A stretch of 42,203 nucleotides of DNA from Lachnospiraceae bacterium. Lineage in GTDB: Bacteria; Bacillota; Clostridia; Lachnospirales; Lachnospiraceae. How positions within the stretch are numbered: position 1 is the stretch's first letter; every line of letters begins with the position of its first letter. The stretch spans positions 1 through 42,203 of the forward strand of contig CAAEWE010000082.1 of the NCBI GenBank assembly GCA_900759665.1, given 5' to 3'. Shown here piece by piece: positions 32,691 through 40,892 of the stretch. A model generated the notes under the pieces. The model ran no database searches. It had not been told where the DNA came from and saw only the letters and a list, made by a program, of their open reading frames with translations. Made by a program: the position numbers and the translations under genes.

Positions 32691-34306
32691 GGTCTGCCTC
32701 CGTTCTTTGCTTTGTTGGATTCGGTATGTTTGTGTGTCATGGTTTTCTTCTGCTTCAGGATCGGCTGGATACCGAACACTTCCTCAAAAAAGTCGGAATG
32801 ATTCTGAAAGATACCCTGCTCTAATGTGATGTCATATAAGGTGCTTCCTGTAATGGTCAGTACCTGACTGCGCAGGGAGGTTGTGATCGCTGTAAATTTC
32901 TGTTTGTGGCTGCGGTCCATGGCATCTGCCAGGCACAGGATGGCATTGATCTTTGCGATGCGGACGTAATCCTCTTTATCGAAGCTGTCCTGAAGCTGGC
33001 TGTATTCCGGAAAATAATCCCGGAGATAGCGCACGGCAGTGGCAACGATCATACGTTCCTTGTGGGAGATACCGATCAGCTCTGTGGACATGATGATCTT
33101 GTAGGAATTTTCTCCTACCTCCTTGAGGTTGATGTAACTGCCGCAGTTGTGAAGGATCACAGCGAGCTGCAGAAGAAGACGGTCGTGCCTTGTCATGTTC
33201 TGCTGGCGTTTTACGGCATCAAAGATCTTTAAGGCGGCGTTTTCCACATAATCGCCATGCTTTTTGCTGCAGCCGTACCGCTCTGCAATACTGCGGGCAG
33301 TGTGGATGATGTCCTCCAGAAAGCTGTGTGCCGGTGTGATTTTTTCCTTACGTTCGGCAAAGTCAGCGGCCATTCCCTCACAGAGTGTGATGCCGGAAAG
33401 CCACATCTGCTCAGCACCGGTCTCCTCAAAAATATTGTGGTAGATCATCGCCGTCGGTAGCAGCAGGGAAGCCTGATCCACCGAGGTATTTAACTCCTTT
33501 GCCAGATCCTCCGGATGCTGGGAAGAGATTGCTTCGTAGAACTCATCGTATTCCTGCCGGCTCACGGAATCCTTTTTGCGGCCGCGGCTGTCGGTAGGCT
33601 GTAAGTGTCCGAAATTGTGGACAGATAAATATTTTACAAAGGTTCTCAGCTGATTTCCCACGGCAATGATATTTTTGACCTTGTGATCCTTCAGATATTG
33701 CTCTGAAAAGGTATGCAGATCGTTGGAGATATATTCATATACCAGGTTCTGGTAATTGTCCGTATGCTTCTGCATATCCTGTAAAAACTCCTGGATACGG
33801 AGAGAGCCCAGCAGGATATTCTGGGTACAGATCAGATTGTTTTTGTCAAAGAGGGAAAGCTGCATACTGCCGCCACCCACATCCACCAGCAGCGTTCCCT
33901 TCTGGATCAGCCGGTGAAAGGAATTTTCCTGCAGGGCGATGGACTTATAGCACAGATAACGCTGCTCGGAGTTGCTCAAGATTTTGATCCGGAAACCTGT
34001 GCGTTGACGGACCTGATCCAGCACGATCAGATTATTGTCCGCTTCCCGGAGAGCACTGGTGCTGGCAATCATATAATCAGAAATGCCGTACTCTTTCATT
34101 TTATCTTTAAAGCCGTTTAATATAGTACAGAGCTTATCAATGGAATGATAGCTGATGTGTTTTGTTGAGTATGTTTCATATCCGAGACGGGCCGTATGGT
34201 GTACATAATCAAGCTCCCGGATCCCGAATTTCCTGGATACTTCATAGATACGCAGCGATGTTTCGTGGGAGCCCACGTCGATGGCTGCAAAGGTAGTAAT
34301 AGCCAT
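32687..34306 (-). CDS. ppx: Exopolyphosphatase / pppGpp phosphohydrolase (Ppx/GppA family)
   Basis: Releases terminal phosphate from polyphosphate and may act on pppGpp. From the ATG ending at 34306 (539 residues) it opens with TTFAAIDVGSHETSLRIYE, the actin-like phosphate-1 motif, and has LLVDVGGGSMQLSLF as phosphate-2. A C-terminal HD-like helical domain follows (from about residue 340), but the expected HD pair reads His386-Asn387 in LHNCGSYI, so its metal-dependent activity is doubtful. A longer frame starting at 34399 lacks a ribosome binding site; AAGGAGG fits 34306. It is first in the ppx-ppk1 operon, allowing balanced synthesis and breakdown of polyphosphate. Confidence 0.92.
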   Translation of the reverse strand: MAITTFAAIDVGSHETSLRIYEVSRKFGIRELDYVHHTARLGYETYSTKHISYHSIDKLCTILNGFKDKMKEYGISDYMIASTSALREADNNLIVLDQVRQRTGFRIKILSNSEQRYLCYKSIALQENSFHRLIQKGTLLVDVGGGSMQLSLFDKNNLICTQNILLGSLRIQEFLQDMQKHTDNYQNLVYEYISNDLHTFSEQYLKDHKVKNIIAVGNQLRTFVKYLSVHNFGHLQPTDSRGRKKDSVSRQEYDEFYEAISSQHPEDLAKELNTSVDQASLLLPTAMIYHNIFEETGAEQMWLSGITLCEGMAADFAERKEKITPAHSFLEDIIHTARSIAERYGCSKKHGDYVENAALKIFDAVKRQQNMTRHDRLLLQLAVILHNCGSYINLKEVGENSYKIIMSTELIGISHKERMIVATAVRYLRDYFPEYSQLQDSFDKEDYVRIAKINAILCLADAMDRSHKQKFTAITTSLRSQVLTITGSTLYDITLEQGIFQNHSDFFEEVFGIQPILKQKKTMTHKHTESNKAKNGGRP

Positions 34307-34352
34307 ATCTGAAATCCTCCTTATGGAATTATCGTCATTACCATTATTGTAC

Positions 34353-34372
34353 GTTATTTTTAACAAAATAAC
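34353..34372. promoter_or_regulatory. Inverted repeat in the ppx-queA divergent spacer
   Basis: GTTATTTT (34353-34360), TAAC spacer and AAAATAAC (34365-34372), perfect 8-bp arms about 50 nt upstream of the ppx start. It contains a single TTAACA, a PhoP-box-like string, but no second copy at the expected spacing. Candidate operator only. Confidence 0.4.
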
Positions 34373-34451
34373 TAGCATTTTTGGAAGATAATTCGACATT
34401 TTACTGTGCCTTTAAGAGAATTTATCTAATGTTTACAAAAGGCTGGATTTT

Positions 34452-34479
34452 TTGCGGGAGAAATAGTATTATTTATAGA
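34452..34479 (+). promoter_or_regulatory. Candidate promoter of queA
   Basis: -35 TTGCGG (34452-34457), 16-nt spacer and -10 TATAGA (34474-34479), 28 nt before the queA start. Hexamers are only fair matches. Confidence 0.35.
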
Positions 34480-34507
34480 TATACGATGTTGGAAAGGAAG
34501 TACGGAT

Positions 34508-35533
34508 ATGAAGACCGCAGATTTTGATTATGAGCTGCCGCAGGAGCTGATCGCACAGGATCCCCTGGAGCAGAGAGACTCCTCCAGACTGCTCATTTTA
34601 GATAAAAAAACAGGAGAACGCACCCACAGGATCTTTCATGATATTATTGATTATCTTCATGAGGGAGACTGTCTGGTGATCAACAATACAAAGGTAATCC
34701 CGGCACGTCTAATCGGAGAGAGAGAAGGAACCGGTGGAAAGGTGGAGGTGCTTCTGCTTAAGAGAAAGACGGATAATGTCTGGGAGACACTGGTAAAGCC
34801 CGGCAAAAAGGCAAGACCGGGGATGCGTCTTTCCTTTGGCGGGGGACTTCTGCATGCCGAGGTACAGGAGGTTGTGGACGAGGGAAATCGTCTGATCCGA
34901 TTTGAATATGAGGGGATCTTTGAGGAGATTCTGGATCAGCTGGGACAGATGCCTCTGCCACCGTATATCACCCATCAGCTTAAGGACAAGAATCGTTATC
35001 AGACGGTTTATGCCAAATATGAGGGATCGGCAGCGGCACCGACGGCGGGGCTTCATTTTACAGAGGAGTTACTGCAAAGGATTCAGGAGAAGGGAGTCAG
35101 GATTGCCCGTGTGACGCTTCATGTGGGACTGGGTACCTTCCGTCCGGTCAAGGTAGAGGATGTCACGGAGCACCATATGCATACGGAGTTTTATCATGTC
35201 TCTCAGGAGGCTGCGGATATCATTAATGAAACGAAGAAGCAGGGCGGCAGAGTGATCTGTGTGGGCACCACCAGCTGCCGGACCATTGAGTCTGCTGCCG
35301 ATGAGCATGGTGTGGTGCAGGCAACTGAGGGAGATACGGATATCTTTATCTATCCGGGATATCAGTTCAAGGTGTTAGACTGCCTGATCACGAACTTTCA
35401 TCTGCCGGAATCCACGCTTCTGATGCTGGTTTCTGCATTGGCGGGCAAGGAACATATTATGGCGGCATATAAGGAAGCCGTGGCGATGAAATACCGGTTC
35501 TTCTCCTTTGGAGACGCAATGTTTATTCAGTAA
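34508..35533 (+). CDS. queA: tRNA preQ1(34) S-adenosylmethionine ribosyltransferase-isomerase
   Basis: Adds the ribosyl part of SAM to preQ1 at the tRNA wobble position, giving epoxyqueuosine. It has 341 residues, the usual size. Signatures include YELPQELIAQDPLEQRDSSRLL, shown in part here as AQDPLEQRDSSRLL, then NNTKVIPARLIGERE, APTAGLHFTEELL, LHVGLGTFRPV and NFHLPESTLLMLVSA. tgt, queG or queH is not adjacent in the window. The ribosome binding site is GGAAAGGAAG. The gene is divergent from ppx. Confidence 0.97.
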   Translation: MKTADFDYELPQELIAQDPLEQRDSSRLLILDKKTGERTHRIFHDIIDYLHEGDCLVINNTKVIPARLIGEREGTGGKVEVLLLKRKTDNVWETLVKPGKKARPGMRLSFGGGLLHAEVQEVVDEGNRLIRFEYEGIFEEILDQLGQMPLPPYITHQLKDKNRYQTVYAKYEGSAAAPTAGLHFTEELLQRIQEKGVRIARVTLHVGLGTFRPVKVEDVTEHHMHTEFYHVSQEAADIINETKKQGGRVICVGTTSCRTIESAADEHGVVQATEGDTDIFIYPGYQFKVLDCLITNFHLPESTLLMLVSALAGKEHIMAAYKEAVAMKYRFFSFGDAMFIQ

Positions 35534-35628
35534 TGCTATAAATATCGTGGCAGTCTTTCCGGAAGGAGAAAACCTTTGGAACAGAAACAGGGACAAATCT
35601 GGAAATGTAGAAAGGGTACGGTAAATAT

Positions 35629-36597
35629 ATGGAAAAACATTACGATGGACATCAGAAAAAGCTGAGAAAAACATTATTATTTATTTACAATCCCATGGCG
35701 GGGAAAGAGCAGATCAAGAATAAGCTGGCAGACATTATTCAGGTGTTCTGCGAAGCTGATTTTATTGTGACGCTGATGGCGACCAACCGCCAGAATGATG
35801 CCAAAAACGCAGTGATCGAGTATGGTTCCCGGTATGATTATGTGGTATGCTCCGGTGGAGACGGTACAATGAATGAGGTAGCCAATGGTATGATGCGCCT
35901 TCATGAGAAACCAATCTGTGGGTATATTCCGGCAGGAACGGTCAATGATTTCGCATCCAGTCTGCGGATCCCGAAGATCATGCGTCATGCGGCAGAGCTT
36001 GTGACGCAGGGAAAGGTGTTCCGGTGTGATCTGGGTTCTTTCAATGATAAATTTTTTACTTATGTGGCGGGATTTGGTGCCTTTACCGAGGTATCCTACA
36101 CGACACCGCAGGAGTGGAAAAACATGCTGGGTAAGACTGCCTATTTCATTGAGGGGTTGAAGCATCTGGCAGAGATCAAGCCGCACCACATGCGTATCAC
36201 TTATGATGATGGTGTGGTAGAGGATGATTTTGTGCTGGGGCTTGTGAGCAATTCTGTTTCCGTGGCCGGTTATAAGGCTTACCAAAAGGAGGACATCAAG
36301 ATGGATGATGGTCTCTTTGAGGTATTGTTTATACGGGATCTGAAAAATGCTCTGGAGCTGCAGGCGGTGTTAAATGCACTTCTCACTAAACATCTGGATG
36401 CCACAAAGATGTTCCGGTGCAGCAGCAGACATCTTCATATTGTCTGCGATGATGAGGTGCAGTGGACCCTTGACGGTGAGGACGGCGGCAGCTGGGACGA
36501 GGTAGATCTGTTCAATCATCAGCAGGTACTGCCGATCATCTGTGGAGATGAAGCACTGGAGGATATATCGTCCCAGATGGGCGAGGATCTGGAATAA
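35629..36597 (+). CDS. Diacylglycerol/lipid kinase family protein (DagK/YegS type)
   Basis: Predicted ATP-dependent lipid kinase, likely recycling diacylglycerol to phosphatidate, although some relatives use other lipids. Its 322 residues start with the phosphate-binding segment LLFIYNPMAGKEQIK; the catalytic glycine loop SGGDGTMNEVANGM has GGDGT at 76-80, and PAGTVNDFASSL follows as the third motif. The C-terminal domain is the beta-sandwich of the family. No membrane segment is seen. It is 95 nt after queA and may share its transcript. The product phosphatidate is the substrate of CdsA, encoded in the same window. Confidence 0.92.
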   Translation: MEKHYDGHQKKLRKTLLFIYNPMAGKEQIKNKLADIIQVFCEADFIVTLMATNRQNDAKNAVIEYGSRYDYVVCSGGDGTMNEVANGMMRLHEKPICGYIPAGTVNDFASSLRIPKIMRHAAELVTQGKVFRCDLGSFNDKFFTYVAGFGAFTEVSYTTPQEWKNMLGKTAYFIEGLKHLAEIKPHHMRITYDDGVVEDDFVLGLVSNSVSVAGYKAYQKEDIKMDDGLFEVLFIRDLKNALELQAVLNALLTKHLDATKMFRCSSRHLHIVCDDEVQWTLDGEDGGSWDEVDLFNHQQVLPIICGDEALEDISSQMGEDLE

Positions 36598-36667
36598 AGA
36601 GGATCACTCATAGCCGGATCCTTGTTGTGGAGCAGTTGGAATGGAAATGCCGGTCTGCAGTCAAAGA

Positions 36668-36717
36668 AAGCCTCAAAAACAAGAAGCCGTGAGGGGGTTA
36701 CTTGTTTTCTGAGGCTT
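36668..36717. terminator. Long hairpin between the lipid kinase and the convergent PG-binding gene
   Basis: AAGCCTCAAAAACAAG (36668-36683) pairs with CTTGTTTTCTGAGGCTT (36701-36717), with one extra base in the second arm. It lies between convergent genes and is a likely bidirectional terminator, though neither side has a long uninterrupted T run. Confidence 0.7.
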
Positions 36718-36777
36718 ATTTGTAAAATGAGGCAGATGTTCCACTTGTGGATTTTAAAACCGCCATAGGAAATATGC

Positions 36778-37591
36778 TTATGACAGCTCGGCGATCCGGG
36801 ACACGCCCACATAAATATCGCTGATCCGGTACCAGGTCGGATAATCTACAACACCGGTCTGCGGCAGGTTAAATACCTTCTGGAAGGTCCGGACTGCTTC
36901 TGCGGTTTTTTCACCGTAAACGCCGTCGGCAGCCACTTTCGGGATCAATGGATATCCCTTGGAAATCGTGTTAAGTTGGTTTTGGAGCTGGCGCACTTTC
37001 TCTCCGGTGGAACCGATGGTCAGATCATAGCCGGGCCAGGAAGACGGAATACCGGATATTTCCTCCGAGGAATTAATATAAACGGAGTCTCCATAGAAAC
37101 GGCGGAGGATCTCAATGGCGGAATAGCCCTGATCGCCCAGGAATTTGGACTCCCACTGGCGCATCCAGCGTGGGCAGGACACCCGTTTTCCGTCACAGTA
37201 TTGTGTGAAAAGAGGTTGCGTAATATTTGGTCTGGATATATAATTGGAAAATATCGTATCTACTGCCCGGGAGATGCTTTCAAAAATATTGCGACCCGGT
37301 ATATATTTCTGGTCGTAGGCAGTAGAACTGGTTATTGTGAAGTCATAGCCACGGTTCCGATACCATTCCGTGTAGACACGGTTTAAGGTGATGGACTGGA
37401 TCGCCAGGATATTTGCAAGCAAAGCTGCTTCCGGCCAGGTGGCATAGATTTCACTGGAAGCGACATTTTTGATGTAATCTTTATATTTGACATAATAGTT
37501 TTGTGCTCCGGAATCGCTTGGCGGTCCGTCATGTACGATTACGTATTCGGGGGCTGGAGTGCGAAAGGTAAATATTTTGAAAAATGATCAT
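36778..37591 (-). CDS. Peptidoglycan-binding-domain protein of a clostridial family, probable 5' frameshift
   Basis: The conserved frame runs from 37587 down to the stop at 36778. It begins TPAPEYVIVHDGPPSD and includes YIKNVASSEIYATWPE, LNRVYTEWYRNRGYDF, SSTAYDQKY, QYCDGKRVSCPRW and a C-terminal PG_binding_1 module (IGSTGEKVRQLQNQL, DGVYGEKTAEAVRTFQKVF, VVDYPTWYRI). This matches a clostridial family of soluble PG-binding proteins with an N-terminal SpoIID/amidase-enhancer-like region. The frame has no ATG, GTG or TTG before the TTG at 37422, which would remove conserved sequence. An ATG at 37591 would enter the frame if one base were removed from the A5 run at 37580-37584. So it is a one-base frameshift, a sequencing error or a non-standard start. 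No good ribosome binding site is seen. Confidence 0.75.
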
Positions 37592-37656
37592 AATTTGATC
37601 TGCAGCTTTTGTGCCTGTGATCCAAAGTCTGCAGTAGAAAGGAATTCAGGATTCAT

Positions 37657-38931
37657 ATGAAAGAACAATCCTCCCGCAGGGAGTTAAAATGGTCGAGACT
37701 GGATAATACGGCCAATCTGTTCCCGGTCATTGCCACGGAACGGATGACGAACGTGTATCGACTGTCTCTTACCTTAGATGAAGAGATCGATCCAAAACTG
37801 TTACAGCAGGCATTGAACAAGATCCTGCCGTTATTTGATTCCATGAATGTCCGTCTTCGGACAGGAGCATTCTGGTATTATTTTGAGACAAATCGGAAAC
37901 CGGCACCGGGAGTGGAGCGGGAAAGTGAATATCCCTGCCGCAAGATGGAGCCGCAGCTTAACAATCAATATTTGTTCCGCGTAAGCTACTATAAAAAACG
38001 TATAAATCTCGAGGTGTTTCATGTGCTTGCCGATGGAATGGGAGGCATGACATTTTTAAAGGAGCTGACATGCCAGTATCTGCGTCTGGCACATCCGGAG
38101 ATCAGTGATGAGGTGGGGGATCATCTGTCGGAGCAGACATCGTTAAATACGGAAGACAGCTATCTGAAAAACTTCCGGAAGGGACAGCCTAAGGGGTACA
38201 AATCCCAGCCGGCATTTCATATGAATGGAGAAAAGCTCAGGGATGGTGCCTTTGGTGTGATTCAGGGATATCTGCCGCTGGCACAGATTAAGGAGGCCGC
38301 ACATCACAGAAATGTCAGTATCAACGAATATCTGGCGGGTGTATATGTTTATAGTATATACCGGGAATATCTTCATGGGGCGGTATCGGACAAGCCTGTG
38401 GTTCTCTGCGTGCCGGTGAATCTGCGGCCTTATTTCGAGTCGATTACTACCCGGAATTTTTTTGCCATGGTCAGTGCAGCCCTGCGGCCGGACAGGGAAG
38501 ATTATACCAGGGATGAGGTAGAGCAGATCGTGGTAACGGCATTGCGGGAGCAGATCAATAAAGAACACCTGGAAAAGCTGTTTTCCTATAACGTATCCAA
38601 TCAGAAAAACCTGATGCTGCGGGCGGTTCCACTGGTATTAAAGAAATTTGTGATGCAGTGGGTTTATCAGGTCAGCGCCAGAGCTACGACCACCACCATG
38701 ACCAATCTGGGAGTGATGAAGGTGGATAAGGCGTATCAGTCATACATCAAGCGGTTTGCGGCGAGTCTTTCCGTGTCACAGGGACAAAATACGAAAATGA
38801 CAGTATGTTCTTATGGAGATGAGATGGTTGTTTCGTTCTGTACGATCTTAAAGGATGTTTCCGTGCAGAAACGGTTTTTCCGGATATTGGCGGAGGATGG
38901 CATTGAAGCAGCAGTGGAGAGCAACCTATAA
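37657..38931 (+). CDS. Acyltransferase of the condensation / alcohol-acetyltransferase fold
   Basis: Predicted CoA-dependent or carrier-dependent acyltransferase with the chloramphenicol-acetyltransferase-like fold; the acceptor is unknown. Of 424 residues, the active-site motif is FHVLADGMGG with His122 and Asp126-Gly127, the HxxxDG core of condensation domains, shortened from HHxxxDG. SINEYLAGVY and VLCVPVNLRPYF correspond to the second-half motifs. No adenylation or carrier domain is attached or nearby, so it is not an NRPS module. The next gene starts 22 nt later and an HSL-type esterase follows, suggesting a set that installs and removes an acyl group. The ribosome binding site is weak. 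Confidence 0.82.
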   Translation: MKEQSSRRELKWSRLDNTANLFPVIATERMTNVYRLSLTLDEEIDPKLLQQALNKILPLFDSMNVRLRTGAFWYYFETNRKPAPGVERESEYPCRKMEPQLNNQYLFRVSYYKKRINLEVFHVLADGMGGMTFLKELTCQYLRLAHPEISDEVGDHLSEQTSLNTEDSYLKNFRKGQPKGYKSQPAFHMNGEKLRDGAFGVIQGYLPLAQIKEAAHHRNVSINEYLAGVYVYSIYREYLHGAVSDKPVVLCVPVNLRPYFESITTRNFFAMVSAALRPDREDYTRDEVEQIVVTALREQINKEHLEKLFSYNVSNQKNLMLRAVPLVLKKFVMQWVYQVSARATTTTMTNLGVMKVDKAYQSYIKRFAASLSVSQGQNTKMTVCSYGDEMVVSFCTILKDVSVQKRFFRILAEDGIEAAVESNL

Positions 38932-38953
38932 ACAGGAAGGGGGACGGTTGACC

Positions 38954-39625
38954 GTGAAGTATTGTAAAAGATGTGGAGTCGAGGTCGTGGGAGACCGCGA
39001 AGTGTGTCCTTTGTGCAGCAGTGTTCTTCATGTGGACGAAAAGCCGGCCAGACAGGAGGATTCCTTTCCAGATATTGCGGCCAAAAGAAAGGTGTGCAGG
39101 AAGGTATTCTGGATCTGTGCTTATATCTGCGTGCTGATCGAGGCACTGCTTTTGGGACTGAACCGGATATTTTCTCCTGAGGTGAGGTGGTCCCTGATCT
39201 CCGGTGTGGCAGAAGCATATGTACTCCTAAGCCTGTGGCAGATCCTGAGCCGCAGGAAAGGTCATATCAGTAAGCTTTATTTGCAGGAAGCTGCAGTTTT
39301 TCTGCTTTTGCTTGGAATTGATTATTCCCTTGGTTTTCAGGGATGGTCTGTTAAATATGGATTTCCATGTGTTTTGTTGGGATTTGCTGCGATCATACTG
39401 CTCTGTATGATCATCAATTTTGCAAACTGGCAGAATTATCTGACCATGCAGGTGCTTATGGCAGCATTTAGTCTGGCATTTTTAATTTATTCTATGATCG
39501 GAACTTATGGAAATCCGATACTGGCGTGGGTTGTTTTTTGTGTTTATCTGACTATGTGGGTCATGACGATGCTCATTGGAGGGCGAAAAGCAGAAAATGA
39601 AATACGCAGGAAGTTTCATTTATAG
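38954..39625 (+). CDS. Zinc-ribbon membrane protein (DUF6320-like)
   Basis: Function unknown. From the GTG at 38954 (223 residues) the N-terminus is a zinc ribbon with Cys4, Cys7, Cys18 and Cys21 (YCKRCG and VCPLC). About six hydrophobic segments follow from residue 50 to 210, ending in a short basic tail. GTG was chosen because AGGAAGGGGG lies at suitable spacing and places the zinc ribbon at the N-terminus. An in-frame ATG at 38855 lies inside the upstream gene without a ribosome binding site, and a TTG at 38948 is also possible. It sits between an acyltransferase and an esterase, so it may sense, anchor or transport their product. Confidence 0.75.
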   Translation: MKYCKRCGVEVVGDREVCPLCSSVLHVDEKPARQEDSFPDIAAKRKVCRKVFWICAYICVLIEALLLGLNRIFSPEVRWSLISGVAEAYVLLSLWQILSRRKGHISKLYLQEAAVFLLLLGIDYSLGFQGWSVKYGFPCVLLGFAAIILLCMIINFANWQNYLTMQVLMAAFSLAFLIYSMIGTYGNPILAWVVFCVYLTMWVMTMLIGGRKAENEIRRKFHL

Positions 39626-39717
39626 TCTGAATGTAATGAAACAGAAAAATTACCATAACCGTTTATATACACAGACATATTACAAAGAAATATGGTTTTA
39701 CGGAAAGGAGATCGCAT

Positions 39718-40608
39718 ATGAGCGTGAAAGGCAGGATCGTGACGGATATGATCCGTTTTTTTACCGCCCAGAAGATGTTAGGACCAAAGATTCAGGATGG
39801 GACTCTGCGCAAAAATCTGGTGGAGGCACCATGGCACTGTCCGGAGGAGTATATTAATCTGCCTATTCATATGAGACAGTTTGAAATGGAGCTTCTGACA
39901 CCCAAGGCGGAGGACTGTGGGGAAGTGATCCTGCAGCTTCATGGGGGCGGATATATTGCAAAGATCCGAAATGCCTACCGGGATTTTGCTGTGCGCTACA
40001 GTCAGATCAAGGAATTTCGTGTTCTTTCGGTGGATTACCGCGTGGCACCGGAGCATCCTTATCCGGCAGCCTTTCAGGATGCACTGGAGGCTTATCGGTG
40101 GCTGTTATATTCCGGGTTTACCGGAGACCGGATCATACTGGCGGGGGATTCCGCCGGAGGGGGTCTGGTGCTGGCACTGGCCATGTATCTCAGAGATCAG
40201 GGAATGCCATTGCCACAGAAGCTTGTGATGATGTCTCCGTGGACGGATCTTACCGCATCCGGGCCATCGTATGAGGAAAATTACGACAAGGATCCTTTAT
40301 TTGGCAATACCAGGGAAAGTATGATCTATAATGGAGAATATGTGGGAAAAGAAAACCCGAAGCTTCCGTATATATCCCCGCTTTTTGGAGATTTTGCCGG
40401 TCTGCCGCCGATGCTGTTTCAGGTGGGGAGTCTGGAAATGCTTCTCAGTGATTCTGTGGTGGCGGCGGAAAAAGCAAAGAAAGCAGGCTGTGACGTGACC
40501 TTAACGGTTTATCCGGAAATGTTTCATGTATTCCAGCTCAGTATGGATAAGCTGGCAGAGTCACGAGATGCCTGGGAGGAGATACGGAGGTTTTTGAGGA
40601 AAGAGTAA
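39718..40608 (+). CDS. Alpha/beta hydrolase of the hormone-sensitive-lipase family (esterase/deacetylase)
   Basis: Predicted carboxylesterase acting on a short-chain acyl ester, similar to acetyl-hydrolase members of the family. It has 296 residues. The oxyanion motif HGGGY starts at His75; the nucleophile is Ser145 in GDSAGGG; the acid is Asp245 in LLSDSV; the base is His270 in EMFHVF. SVDYRVAPEHPYPAA is the conserved strand before the nucleophile. No signal peptide, so it is cytoplasmic. The ribosome binding site is GGAAAGGAGA. It lies 92 nt after the DUF6320-like gene and is closed by a terminator. Confidence 0.93.
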   Translation: MSVKGRIVTDMIRFFTAQKMLGPKIQDGTLRKNLVEAPWHCPEEYINLPIHMRQFEMELLTPKAEDCGEVILQLHGGGYIAKIRNAYRDFAVRYSQIKEFRVLSVDYRVAPEHPYPAAFQDALEAYRWLLYSGFTGDRIILAGDSAGGGLVLALAMYLRDQGMPLPQKLVMMSPWTDLTASGPSYEENYDKDPLFGNTRESMIYNGEYVGKENPKLPYISPLFGDFAGLPPMLFQVGSLEMLLSDSVVAAEKAKKAGCDVTLTVYPEMFHVFQLSMDKLAESRDAWEEIRRFLRKE

Positions 40609-40622
40609 AAACAATGCATGGG

Positions 40623-40651
40623 CGTGTCCTAATTTTGGGACACGTTTTTTT
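40623..40651 (+). terminator. Rho-independent terminator after the esterase gene
   Basis: CGTGTCC (40623-40629) pairs with GGACACG (40638-40644), with an 8-nt loop and seven T at 40645-40651. Confidence 0.93.
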
Positions 40652-40721
40652 GTGGAGATATTTTCAGAAATATGGTCATATATTAAGACAGTATCACATT
40701 GTGGGACAGAGGAGGAATAAG

Positions 40722-40892
40722 ATGGAGGAGTATATCTATAAAGGAAAGTATGAAGGCTGTGACGTATACATTTCTTATGCAGAGGAAGGACCCACCATCG
40801 AAGAGGCGTATGCACTTTACCGGGAGGCATGCCGCAGTATGCGGTACCGGAGCCTGATGGAAATTGCAGAGAATGAGGAGAAAGAACGATGA
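40722..40892 (+). CDS. 56-residue protein translationally coupled to a serine recombinase
   Basis: Not recognised. The start at 40722 is fixed by GAGGAGGAATAAG; the longer frame from 40614 runs through the terminator hairpin and was rejected. The product is acidic and soluble, with a short beta-like start (MEEYIYKGKYEGCDVYISY), then helical segments rich in Glu, Ala and Arg. Its TGA overlaps the recombinase ATG by 4 nt, so the two are made together. It could be a recombination directionality or accessory factor; that is inference from position only. Confidence 0.7.
   Translation: MEEYIYKGKYEGCDVYISYAEEGPTIEEAYALYREACRSMRYRSLMEIAENEEKER

Noticed and set aside
34353..34372. PhoP box for phosphate control of ppx-ppk1
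   Set aside because: Only one TTAACA is present; the repeat at 11-nt spacing expected for PhoP is missing.
35677..36285. Minus-strand frame of 202 codons opposite the lipid kinase gene
   Set aside because: Shadow with His/Ile-rich composition and no motif.
37657..38931. Condensation-fold protein as part of a nonribosomal peptide synthetase
   Set aside because: No adenylation, carrier or thioesterase domain in or near it; alone it fits the alcohol-acetyltransferase-like group better.
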